Source: Thereva unica
Taxonomy: Eukaryota > Arthropoda > Insecta > Diptera > Therevidae
Reading direction: 5' to 3'
DNA length: 64,000 nt
NCBI GenBank assembly: GCA_949987705.1
Contig: CATLJY010000879.1
Coordinates: 1 to 64,000, forward strand
In this document: in pieces, positions 11,801-21,835 of the stretch
Numbering within the stretch: position 1 is the first letter of the stretch
Layout: every line of letters begins with the position of its first letter
Translations under genes and position numbers: made by a program
The notes under the pieces: model-generated
The model's input: the letters and a program-made list of their open reading frames with translations, nothing else
Told to the model about the DNA's origin: nothing
Databases searched by the model: none

Positions 11801-12430
11801 AAAGACTGAAAAGGCCAAGAATTAAACTGTGCACGCGGGCATTCCACGGGCAAATTTGAGCCAAAAAAAAGAATCTGCACCAATTGTATTGTTGAATTTG
11901 TTTTATGGAAGCTTGAACATTTTTGTTATGTTTCGTTTTATCCTACAAGATTATCGATGCATAAGAGGAACGAGCTCGCCAGTCGTTTGAGTTTTGTTGG
12001 GGAGCAAAAGTCTCACTCACCCCCAAAATGATTTCTTTGTTGAGTAGTAAAATTGCGCCAATTTAATTTATAGTTTTTTCGGGGTTTCGGCCTTGAATGT
12101 AAAGAGAATGTTTAGATTACCATTGTCCGTTTGTGTTGCGTTTGATGAACCTAATTGCATTACAGGGTGTAGGATATATGTACCTATAAAATTTTTGTTT
12201 TGAATCGGATTATATTCAAACGTATAGCCGTCGGTGTGGGTGTGCGGTGTACGGCCGTACTGTCCTGCAACGAGCCTTCTCATGACCCTCATATGGCCGT
12301 GGACTATGTTTCAATCACATTTGGTGTTCGCCCGTTGTAGCCATTATTTATTTTTACTCGGGATTTTAAAAATTATTCCATAATACATATTCTTAAATCA
12401 ATTTTAATTTGATTACCACACAAATTCAAT
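8819..12430. other. long unannotated stretch
   Basis: About 3.6 kb without a gene or element I can support. Short frames lack domains. A weak inverted pair (TGTTCGTTCAGGC near 10206, GCCTGAACGAGTG near 10261) could be a small decayed hairpin element. It may include single-copy intergenic DNA. Confidence 0.35.
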
Positions 12431-12432
12431 AT

Positions 12433-12655
12433 TTTACCACACAAATTACACGACTGCCCCAAAAAAAGGAGTGTAATGTGTTTAGGTTTCATGTGTGTAT
12501 GTAGGTTTCTTTGTCCAATCATAACTTCAAAAGATGATTGGGGTACCGTAGGAATCGATGAGTCCAATTAATATATGCTAGGTTAATTAAAAAGAAATAT
12601 GGCCGACGTTAAATGCAATTTACGTCACACTCGATCTATTTTTTTTTTGATTGGG
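12433..12655. repeat. direct repeat unit, copy 1
   Basis: This shares ordered blocks with 12868-13120: ACACGACTGCCC, AGGAGTG, a TTCATG...GTTTCTTT segment, GGGTACC, ATGAGTCC, CTAGGTTAAT and a CACTCGAT/AACTCGAT block near the end. The two units have drifted strongly and differ by small indels. No coding signal. Confidence 0.65.
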
Positions 12656-12867
12656 TCAATATGGGTGCAAAAGCAAAGGTGAAATTGAGATCATTTCAAA
12701 TATGTACAACACTTTAATAAATATATTATATTAATTAAATGCCAATTTTATGCTTAAATAAAATTAAATTACTCGAAACGTATTTAATTATCCGATCACC
12801 ATGAATAAATGTTTTATAGTTAAGCCTAGTATGCTGTTGAAGCGAGATAAAAAAATCCTATACAAAA

Positions 12868-13120
12868 GTCCCTACACGACTGCCCGAGAAAGGAGTGAAT
12901 TGTTTTCAGGGTTCATGAATATATGTTTCTATGTTTCTTTCTTCCACCATAGCTTCTAAACGACTTAACGATTTAGAAGGCTAGGGTACCATTAGAGTTG
13001 TTCAATGAGTCCGAGTAACTTAGGCTAGGTTAATTTAAAAAAAAAAAAAAAACAAACAAAATATCGCGGCCGTCAGACACAATTTGTGCCAAACTCGATT
13101 TTCTTCTTTTTATTGGGTAA
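12868..13120. repeat. direct repeat unit, copy 2
   Basis: The second copy of the 12433-12655 unit, about 210 bp downstream in the same orientation. It contains a poly-A run at 13035-13055. The two copies bracket AT-rich sequence, as would solo repeats or an old segmental duplication. Confidence 0.65.
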
Positions 13121-13269
13121 TGAGCTTGCCAAATCATGTAGAATGTATGATTTGAAAGTAGTAGAAGCCAAAACGTACGGGGAGATTTTATACCTTCAGA
13201 CACCAACAAAACTAGGTTTTCCTAGTTCTATAAAAATTTGTGTTAGTTCAAGGGTAGGTAATGGAAAAG

Positions 13270-13550
13270 AAGGAAGGAAAATTAACCTTGGTCATGGTTT
13301 GGCCAAAAAAGCGATGGGTATCATATGGAATATTGTGTGGCCTGCACTACCTCGTGACCAACTTCTTTGTAGAATCGGAGCAGGCTTATGTCGCGCTCAG
13401 TCGCGTAAGGAATTTAGAGTTATAGCTATTAGGGATTTGGATCCTCGTAAGGTTATTTACGAGCCCCATGATGAACAATCACTCAAAGAGGCTCAGCAAA
13501 CTCGACCAATGATAGTCAATGGAATTTTCGCTTACCTCTCTTTGCAATAA
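13270..13550 (+). pseudogene. PIF1-type helicase C-terminal relic (Helitron-like)
   Basis: One plus frame (around 13372-13430) reads ESEQAYVALSRVRNLE, which closely fits the motif VI region of PIF1 helicases, including those of Helitrons (QAYVALSRVR). Just after this the frame closes, and a second frame continues with AIRDLDPRKVIYEP to a stop at 13550, consistent with one frameshift inside a single ancestral coding region. A 154-codon frame (13086-13550) contains only the second half in frame; its N-terminal part looks unrelated. No Walker A, Rep or zinc-finger part is visible. A decayed host PIF1-like copy is the alternative to a Helitron. Confidence 0.6.
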
Positions 13551-13659
13551 TTGTTGCCTGCACCACCTTTGGCTAATTTATCGACGTGACAAAATTTAGC
13601 TGGAATAAATCAAACATGAAAAGACACCCAATTCGTCATAGGGCGCCTACAAGTGCGGC

Positions 13660-13929
13660 CAAGAAAGAATAGACGATCAAATCAGGCGAAGGAAATGGAA
13701 TTGGGTTGGCCACACCTGGCGACGCGAAAACGAAAATCTAACCAAACAGGCCTTTGACTAGAGTTCGCAAGGATCCCGTCGAGTCGGAAGACCTAGAACA
13801 ACGTGGAGGAGAACTCTACTAGCAGAAGCCGCAACAACTGAGAGATCCTGATCGGATCTGAGAGCTGTCACGCAAAAGAGAGTCCGTTGGAGGGCAACTG
13901 TTTCCGCCCTATGCCCCACGAGGGATTAA
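13660..13929 (+). pseudogene. RTE-like non-LTR retrotransposon, 3' end of ORF2 (copy 2)
   Basis: The plus frame reads RRKWNWVGHTWRR, then GRPRTTWRRTLLAEA and RVRWRATVSALCP, ending with TAA at 13927. Two in-frame stops (after AFD, and after ERS where copy 1 has SW) show it is dead. It keeps the WNWVGH motif that copy 1 at 8554 has lost. The upstream endonuclease and RT are absent. It sits about 215 bp before a mariner element. Confidence 0.85.
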
Positions 13930-14144
13930 AGGAGTGTAAAGAAGAAAGAAGAGGAAATCAAACTTCAATAACTTTACTTTTGCATTAAAACTGTATCTCA
14001 ATAGTTGTAATAATGAGAAGTAAAATAAAATCACTTAATAAAATTTACAATGTTGTCATGTCAAATAAGGTAAAAAAAGGGATCATCCTCGGAAAGAGAG
14101 GTAATAAGATAAAAATTTGTATGAACTTTTGTTTTGGCATTCTA

Positions 14145-14873
14145 CGAGGGCCATCCACAAAGTAGATTACGTTTTCGTCTGTGTCAGCTAGGGGCGGGGC
14201 TAGCGCGGCCATCTTGGGGTCAGAGCGTTGCGCAGCTCAGTCGGCATCTAGCCGTGCTAGTGAGAGGTTCGTGCTGTGCTCCGTTCAGATACTGTGACGG
14301 TTTGAAATGTCTGCGTTAATTGAAAATCCCGCGAGCTGACAGAGGACCAAAAAATCAGCGAATGACTGCAGCGTTGAAATTTTTGGACGCTTTCCATAAG
14401 GATGGTGACTCTTTACTCGATCGCATCGTTACTGGTGACGAAACATGGGTGAAACACGTGAACTGTGAAACGAAATTGCAATCAATGCAGGAAGAAATGC
14501 ATACAAACAATGTCGGCAAGGAAGATGATGGCGACTGTTTCTTGGGACAGAAAAGGTGTGATTTTGGTGGACTTCCTGGAAAGAGGCACTACAATAAACT
14601 CTCAAAGGTATTGCCAAACTCTCCAAAAACTCAGAAGAGCAATTCAAAACAAGCAAGAGGTAACGAAGTGGTTGAAGGCGCAGACGGCCGAATTTTTCGA
14701 CGAAGGAATTTCCAAGCTCGTACATCGCTACGATAAATGCCTTCATTTGTATGGTGACTATGTAGAAAAGTAGTATTTGAGTGTGGCTTTCATCTGTATA
14801 TAATAAAATTTGTTTCCTATACTTTGTTTATTTCTTTATTCCAAAACGTAATCTACTTTGTGGATGGCCCTCG
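14145..14873 (+). mobile_element. internally deleted mariner element with both ends
   Basis: The terminal inverted repeats begin CGAGGGCCATCCACAAAGTA at 14145 and end with the complement at 14873; they match for about 30 bp. TA dinucleotides flank both sides (14143-14144 and 14874-14875), the target duplication of Tc1/mariner transposons. At 729 bp it is just over half the usual ~1.3 kb, so the transposase has been shortened. The intact ends could still be mobilised in trans if a relative supplies transposase; that is inference. Confidence 0.95.
14320..14773 (+). pseudogene. mariner transposase, deleted and frameshifted
   Basis: Three pieces of a mariner transposase lie in two frames. They are a DAFHKDGDSLLDRIVTGDET segment holding the first catalytic aspartate (VTGDETWV), then VSWDRKGVILVDFLERGTT and LRRAIQNK, then the C-terminal FDEGISKLVHRYDKCL and GDYVEK before the stop at 14771-14773. 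The N-terminal helix-turn-helix domain and the segment with the remaining two catalytic aspartates are missing. It is therefore non-functional. The order and spacing agree with the family apart from the two deletions. Confidence 0.9.
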
Positions 14874-14875
14874 TA

Positions 14876-15282
14876 TATGATGTATCAAAAGTCTCATATA
14901 ATCTCGTGTACACGTCTTGAGATATTAGAGATCAAAGGTCACAAAAATCAGTTTTTTGCAAATATCTAGTAAATTATCGGCTTTACGTAAATTTTGGTTA
15001 AGTAAAGCTTGTTCATTAGATAAATCTGCAAAGGGTCCGGTACATTTTCGTACAACCAATAGTTTTCGAGATATAGGGCTGAGAAATCTTGGCATCGTGC
15101 TGCATTCGTTTCTGCATCACTACTTTTGTCCACTACACTACTTTCCATTTTCGCTTTTCTTCGAAGTGTAAACCGCCGAGTCCCAAGCCACCTACCCTGA
15201 CCTAGCTACTTCTGGGGACCAGTCTAGAGGTCAACGACCGTGACCTAGATTCCATTGCCAACAACTAATTACGAGTGATTTA
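14876..15282. other. unannotated stretch
   Basis: No feature recognised. A small polypyrimidine-rich frame here has no domain. Confidence 0.35.
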
Positions 15283-15350
15283 TAACCTTGAAAGGTGATT
15301 GATGACCTTGACAGGCGATTGATGATCTTGACAGGTGATTGATGACCATA
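15283..15350. repeat. short tandem repeat, ~21-bp unit, three copies
   Basis: GACCTTGACAGGTGATTGAT and close variants repeat three times head to tail. The GACAGGCGA core recalls 7458 and 7594, possibly by chance. Confidence 0.7.
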
Positions 15351-15360
15351 ACCTAGTTCC

Positions 15361-17777
15361 GTGACCTCGTTCCAACGGTGGGGAAAATTTTCCCACCCTC
15401 AATCGTCCCCATACCTACTGACGCCCTTGTTAGAAGCAGTGTACTATAACGTCAAAATCAATTTTTAAGTACTAATGTAAAACAGAAACAAGATATAGAA
15501 GACATTGTTCTCGTACTACGGTAGAAAAAATTATAATCATTTTGTTCAGTATCACACAACTATTGTATATGTATAATCTGCACTGTACCCCGACTTTTAC
15601 TTTATTTTACATTAATCTTCCATATACGAATTTAAAAAATTTTTGTTTACAACAGTCAGTTCCGTGTATACATGTCGGTGCAAAAAGGTTCGCCACCTAT
15701 GGAACGAATTGGTGCCACGAAAATTTTCAGATGAGCAATCCATTATATGTCAGTGGCTTCCATAGAAGCAAATCATAATAGCTTTGGTGCAAAATTGATA
15801 CACAAATAGTTGCAAAGTATAGATGGCATTGTTAGAACTAAGAATTAATGAGCCAAGTTTAGGAGAGCGTTAATCTTGGGCAGCTATAGCTCTTTATCCC
15901 ATCTGACAGGCAAGCGACAAAGGAGCCATGAAAGAACTTTAAATAGCTTCAATAGTAATAAATTTATTCATAAATATTATTTTAAGTGTAAATTAATCTT
16001 ATAATCTAATAAAGACATCTACAACAAAAAATTATGAATTTTTTAATAGCATTCCTAATTCATTACGAATTTCAAAAATCCCAAGGCTTTCACCTATATT
16101 GAATTGCATGAAATGAATTCCAAGAAAACATAATTAACATTTTTATTCACAAAAAATAGGGAAATTCTCGGAAAATTTCTTAGAAAGAAATCTGTCTTTA
16201 CTTCGAATTTAAAAAGGAAATGAATAAATTTAGCACAGAAAAGAGGCGAAAAATTTGCATATCATGTTGTCATTCCCGCTTTTTTCGGTGTAAGAAGGCT
16301 TTTTAGGAAGGTTCGCAGCTGTTGCTGTTGATGAGACAGCAATATACATAAGATCTAATCGTCCATTTGCGCCCAAACCCAGACACGGCATAAAAGAAAT
16401 TGCCTTCATCCTCCGGCAAAATAAATCGAATTCGTTTTTCCTTATTTCCGAATTTCGTCCTTTTTCCCACAAATCCGGAACTTCTCTTCGACCAAATTGT
16501 CTTGAGGTTTTGTAAAAATTCTCTTAAGACGTCCTTAACGAGCTTTGTCGGTACGATGTGAAAGGACAAGAGCTTTCGAATAGTATTGTCATTTGTGACG
16601 ACACTGCTGCTCATTTCATCCTGCTTGGAAGGTTCTTTACACCTTAAAGAGGGACAAATTGAGGAACAAACAAAATTCGAATTAATTTTTTTCCTCTTAA
16701 AAGTGTTTCCAAGGTTTTTGGTAAGGACAATATTACGAAAAATCCGGCAGCTTTTTTGAGCTTCTAACGCTTTTCCATTCAGCACAAATTTTCATCCTTG
16801 TTACCCAGCATGCGTATTACGAGGACGTAAAAGCTTATAATGAAACATAAAAGCTCAGGACATTTTCCTTATTGAAATATTGGTCAGTAACGGTTGTGAC
16901 ACAGTTGTGTACGTCGTAACATAGAAATTTAATAGGATACACTGTTTGCTGAAATACTTACTTTGGAGCACAAAAAAGTCCTTTTGAAGGAATTTCGGCA
17001 TGATTTAAGCTATCGCACAGGAAATGAAAGAAGGATAATTCTACTTGTACACATGGGAAACTGTTGTTTATAGGAAAAAGCAAATGCTTACTTAAGATTA
17101 AGATTTTTCACTTTGACAGTTAAATCCTTCTTAGTGCTTACTTGCTGGCATTAGAATGATAAACGGTCTTAAGCTAGTACATACCTGCATATATTTTTAA
17201 AACCCCAAGAAAAAAAGTTGTGCCTATGTTCACGTAAATTTTGATATTGAAAACATAAAAATTAAAAATTTTAATACATTATACCTACAAAGGTTTGAGA
17301 AAAGGAATATCCGTTTTCGATGGCAAGTTTAGTATTATTGAATTCGGGACGTTTTTAAGCAATTGCCTGAGGTAATCTCTCTAGCTGTTTGAACCTGGGA
17401 TTCAATCGTGTGAACAACTGGAAGCAACTGATAGTGGACGTTTCCCTGCCTGTCTCCCCACACACAGAATAACCTTTTTCGATCACAATACTAGCTTCGC
17501 GAAAGCCTGTGACGGCTCACGGATTTTTCACGATTTTTGACAATTCTGACCCAATGCAGATTTCTCTACCTTCATTGCGGGACCAATGCTAAATTGGACT
17601 ACCATATCTTTGTCATGCTTCTCATTGCTTTCGTTCTAGTTGCTCCCCTTCAATTACAACCGACATAATCCTTGTGGCTTTAAAAGAGAACTTTTCTAAG
17701 ACTTGCGGTGTCAGAAAAACTCACAAAAAACTTCCAGGATTCCCTCTTTGACTTGGGCAGTTCGTTGACGCCCTTTC
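15361..17777. other. unannotated; dispersed fragments only
   Basis: No gene recognised. Segment 15680-15750 shares two blocks with 32.8-33.1 kb: GCCACCTATGGAA occurs there in inverted orientation, and a GAGCAATCCATTATA block in direct orientation. Segment 16900-16960 (GTCGTAACAT then ACTGTTTGCT) resembles 23390-23440. A 160-codon minus-strand frame at 16303-16785 has no known domain and AT-driven composition, so I do not call it. Confidence 0.3.
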
Positions 17778-17779
17778 TA

Positions 17780-18679
17780 TACCTTTACAAGTTCAAATTG
17801 AGACTAAACAATTTCTAATTGAGACTAAACAATTTCAAAATGGGACGAAACAATTTCAAAATGGGACTAAACAATTTAAAAATAGGACTAAACAATTTCA
17901 AAATGGGACTAAACAATTTCAAAATGGGACTAAACAATTTCAAAATGAGACTAAACAATTTCAAAATAGGACTAAACAATTTCAGAATGAAAATTAAAAA
18001 ATGTTAGTGACAATAAATAAATGTTTTATTGAAAGAAACTAAAAAGATTACAAATTATTAATAAGTTAATTAAAAACTCATATCTATCATGTTTATTGCG
18101 TCTGGTATAAATTTTTGAATGTGAGCGATATTCCGGATGCAACTAGGAACATCAATTTTTGATAAGTTTTCTCGAATAATACTTTCTAGCCGTTGTAGAC
18201 GAAACTCGGTTTGCGTCAAATTTGATCTGTTCTCACCAGCGAGGATTTGCGGCATTTGAATACTTAAATCAATTTTGACGCCAGCTTTCAGGCTTGACCA
18301 AGTATATTCAATTGCATTGAACATTGGGCTATATGGACCAAGTCTTAGTAGACGATTATTAAGAAATTCGCCTTCTTGAAAAACCTCCTCAATGGCGGCA
18401 TGACATGGAGCAGTATTAACGATTAAAGATCAAAGTATTTATTTATTTTCGCTGAATTTTTTAAATTCCCATTTTGAAATTGTTTAGTTTCAATTAGAAA
18501 TTGTTTAGTCTCAATTAGAAATTGTTTAGTCTCAATTTGAAATTGTTTAGTCTCAATTTGAAATTGTTTAGTCTCAATTTGAAATTGTTAAGTCTCAATT
18601 AGAAATTGTTTAGTCTCAATTTGAAATTGTTAAGTCTCAATTAGAAATTGTTTAGTCTCAATTTGAACTTGTAAAGGTA
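17780..18679 (-). mobile_element. IS630/Tc1-like element with iterated inverted arms
   Basis: TA flanks (17778-17779 and 18680-18681) bound 900 bp that begins TACCTTTACAAGTTCAAATT and ends with its complement. Each arm then consists of nine head-to-tail copies of a 21-bp unit containing GACTAAACAATTT, in inverted orientation in the right arm (about 17800-17995 and 18470-18665). The centre encodes a fragment of a DDE transposase on the minus strand. TA duplication plus this DDE type place it in the IS630-Tc1-mariner group. The iterated arms resemble fold-back elements. Confidence 0.85.
18070..18425 (-). pseudogene. DDE transposase C-terminal fragment (DDE_3 type)
   Basis: Minus-strand translation starts in sequence reading APCHAAIEEVFQEGEF, then LLRLGPYSPMFNAIEYTWSS, then about 65 residues to a stop at 18070. 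The NAPCH..LGPYSP..N.IE..WS..K layout is that of the second aspartate and terminal glutamate region of IS630/Tc1-like DDE_3 transposases. The N-terminal DNA-binding domain and first aspartate are absent; the coding region stops at about 18425, where the right arm begins. The residue before APCH is T (NT) where the catalytic aspartate (DN) is expected. The piece is inactive but clearly related. Confidence 0.75.
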
Positions 18680-18745
18680 TAGTTGTCCCAGTCCGAATCC
18701 AAGCTGGACCGTTTGGCCTTATTGACGGCCTTTCTACTTTCAGAC

Positions 18746-20698
18746 CAGGGCCGGATTGGCCTATGGGCCATTCGAGTAAATACTCGAAGGGCCGGGCCGC
18801 CGGCGGCTCTGGAGATTGAATTCTCAGAAATTTTTTGCGAAGAAACTTAGTTTCGTAATAATTGTGACTACGCTCACGAAGATCGACTCGAATTTGGACT
18901 TTCCTGTTCGTTGCCTCTCTTTCCAACCTTAAGCTCGCCTTCGGCCGACCACCCTCGATCCCTGCGAGAAGTATTTCTCAGATCTGGCCCTAAATCGAGC
19001 GAAAAGGTAGAGGAGAAAATGTTCGCCGTACGCCTAATGCACGGGCCGGTGCAGTGTCCATAGGAAATATTTAAAAATTGCCGGCCACTACCGACAGGCG
19101 CGCCTTCCCCCTCCCCCCTCCAAAACAGACCGCATTTCAAAAAATAGAGCTGAAACAATATTTTGCAAACCGAAAAACAAAAAAAAAACCAAACTAACAA
19201 AACCTAGTTTTTGCAAACATAAAAACCTGAAACCAACCAAACGACTGAAATTAACTTACTTTTTTCCACTCTGAAAAAATTGGAATCAAAAAATGACTGA
19301 ATCAACAAAATTGACTTTCATTTGACTTTTTAACTTGCCAGTATAGGAAGTTATTGCAATCGGTCCGAAAATCGAAATCGAAATTTTCGCCGTATTTGCT
19401 CTTTCAAGGTCCCAGGAGCATTTTAAGTAAAAAATTGCGAGGAAGTATGTGTGTGTGTGTGCGTACGGATGTGGTCATTTTTTCCTGCACGATATCGCGT
19501 GAACCAGAAAAGATATCGACTTCGTTGAGGTGTAGTTCGAAGCGTATTAACCGAGATATGTTCTGAAAAGATTTTCATAAAATTCGGTCGAACCGTTTTT
19601 TGTTTAAACGACGTTCGTGATTTTTATGCCTGCACGGTACCGCGCAAACTAAAAACTATATCGTCTTCATTGAGGTGCCGAAAAAAGAATATTAACGAAG
19701 AAATGCTCTGAAAAAATTTCATAATATTCGGTCGGGCCTTTTTTGTTTAAATAGAAAAACTTCGGCTAATTGTCAGAAAGACCTTAAATTTACAAGTTTT
19801 GCTAATATCTAATAAACTCGATGGAATGAGTCCCGTTCTAAACGAAGTGATCTTTTTTGGGTTCTGCACAGCGATAGCCTTCGAACATGACATCACTTGT
19901 CAAAATCCAACAACCTTTCAAAATCGTGCAAAAATTTCGTTACCCTTTACAAACAGCGCGAATTTTTCAAACCTTGGATTAGCACTTTTTGACGGGGAAT
20001 TGTTTTCTAAGCGTGATACAGTTTCAGAAAATTGCGGTTCATCCCTGGATTTCCAGTAGTTACCGCAAAATTTGTTCTTTTTGGTTAAGTCTGACAAGTA
20101 CTTAACAGTTACAGTTTTGCTAATATCTCCGAAAAGCTTTGGAATTTCCAAATAAAGTCAATCGCTTCTCAGTTTGTCAATGGCGCTTCAGCCCGCTCAA
20201 TACGAATTTGAACACCCGCTTTAGTGCAGCGAACGAAATACGGAGGAAATGTTTGTTTGCTAACGTTCAGGAAAACAAATTCTCTAGAAAAATCTTGTGG
20301 ATTTACTACTATTATAGTTATTTGAACTAGCTCCTCTCGGGATTGCTTTGTCATCAGTTCTGATACTAGTCAACTTCCCACTAGTGCTAAACTTCTAACT
20401 ATTTTGTAAGAAGTCAGTTTATTCCATCTTCGTTCATCATACTGGAAAGTTAATCGTATGGACCACATCCACTAGTTTATTATTTTTTCTATATTTGGAT
20501 TTTGCTATACTTTATATACTATCATCTAAGGTTATTCTGACTTTGTTTTTTATTCATTGAAAAAATTCGGCTGGTGTTGTTTATTTGGTTATTTTTGTTA
20601 TTTTTTTCTATCCTGTGACCCCCCCCGGAAAAAAATCCTAGATCCGCGCTTGACTACCGAAATGCTCGGGCCGCTAAAGGGGGGCCAATCCGTTCCTT
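18746..20698. mobile_element. hAT-type element, 1.95 kb, non-autonomous
   Basis: The left end CAGGGCCGGATTGGCC and the complement of the right end (AAGGAACGGATTGGCC) agree at 13 of 16 bases. An identical 8-bp TTTCAGAC lies outside each end (18738-18745 and 20699-20706), the duplication length of hAT transposons. No transposase frame is visible. The interior holds short palindromes by the left end (GAGTAAATACTC) and a diverged duplication (19468-19760). A second hAT-like text, GACCCCCCCC...CTAGATCCGCG at 20619-20650, may be part of the right subterminal region. Confidence 0.75.
19468..19760. repeat. two ~145-bp diverged tandem copies
   Basis: 19468-19615 and 19621-19760 share ordered blocks: TTCCTGCACG/TGCCTGCACG, a TCGACTTCGTTGAGGTG/TCGTCTTCATTGAGGTG pair, then CTGAAAA...TTTCATAA, ATTCGGTCG and TTTTTTGTTTAAA. 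They lie inside the hAT-type element. No coding signal. Confidence 0.7.
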
Positions 20699-20759
20699 TT
20701 TCAGACCTTAGTTTGAGAAGTTTACTGCTCCACTAAGTACTGCAAGATTTCTCCAAGAC

Positions 20760-21835
20760 TTGTTGTCCTACCCTTGTAACGAACGTAGGTCAATTTTCCC
20801 TGTTGCACAGCAAGATATTACTATGGAGTAAAAGGTCAAAAAGCAACTCACTTCATACATTTGTATCTGAGCTGTCCCAAACGGAGTTTTGAGCATTTGC
20901 ATCACATGCAATGGATGAAGCTGGCTGGAATAAGCCGCCGTTGCCGCATCGAAGAGACTGGAGCTGTCCATACCTCCCTCATATGGTAGATAGGCAGATA
21001 CAATCCACGTCGCCTTGCTATTGCAGCATTTCTATATTTAGACAACATAAAAGCGCTAAGGTTATTATTAACCATTAAACAGATTCTTGGCTTGCCTTGC
21101 AGCCTGTATTTTGGAGTCCTGATTTCGCATACAAGGCCCCGGCCCCTCAGGCACCATAAGATCAGCTACTTCCAATACCAGGCACATTAGGTTCAGCTAC
21201 TTGCTTAACTAGGTCACCTGCAGGGCTAGGTACCTTGGGATCGGGGCTCGGCTGGTTCTGCTGGGATCCAGGAACGCGTTTTCGGTCGACTCGAGATCTC
21301 TTCCCTTGGCTATGGCTATTTTACAGAGATCGGCAGGTATCCGATCAGCAGGCGGCTATGATGCTATCCGCCATCGCGATAGTAAAGATGCTCCTGAAGA
21401 AGATGAAAATCTTCGCGAGCCTCTCTTCAATTTTCCTCCATATATCCGGCAAATTGGTGCCGTCTGGATCGCTTTCGTCGATAACGGCGATCACGATCAG
21501 ACTTCTAGCACTTGGCAATAGGTCTTAGTGGTAGGAGAGAGTAGATTAATACTTTTCCTACTACGCTTAACCTCAGGGTGATTAGGTTCCTCAAGGGACC
21601 TCTTACGCTTGGGGGTTGGGTTTCCAGTTTGCGAATGGCGCTCGTTGAAAACATGCGTCGTCCACCTTATTGAAGCTCGCTGATTCTCGGCGGTCCCACT
21701 TTTCGAACTCCCTCGAATCGAGCAAGGATTCATAAAACGCTGCGTTGTGCTTGGTACTTCACTTTAAATGGTGGAGCACTTTGAGAGACGGAAGGCACAG
21801 TAATTTTGTTAGTCCCCTTAGTGGCACTGGGTATC
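20760..21835 (-). pseudogene. decayed LOA-like retrotransposon (ORF1 plus ORF2 start)
   Basis: Read on the minus strand, about 21835-21200 gives broken frames matching ORF1 of the element at 50926-56503: ASIRW, SQTGNPTPKRKRSLEEPN, TTKTY.QVLE, then VIAVID..DPDGT. Further on, 21000-20800 matches its endonuclease (YLPYEGGMDSSSLFDAA and then TPFGTAQIQM in a shifted frame). The middle (ORF1 C-terminus) is deleted, and many stops and frameshifts interrupt it. It belongs to the same or a sister family in opposite orientation, and is much older than the 51-56 kb copy. Confidence 0.8.

Noticed and set aside
16303..16785. 160-codon minus-strand open frame
   Set aside because: Lys/Ser/Ile-rich, AT-driven composition, no known motif, and no partner frames or splice context.
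17794..18670. CRISPR-like array
   Set aside because: The 21-bp units are contiguous, without unique spacers, and form inverted arms of a TA-flanked transposon in a eukaryotic context.
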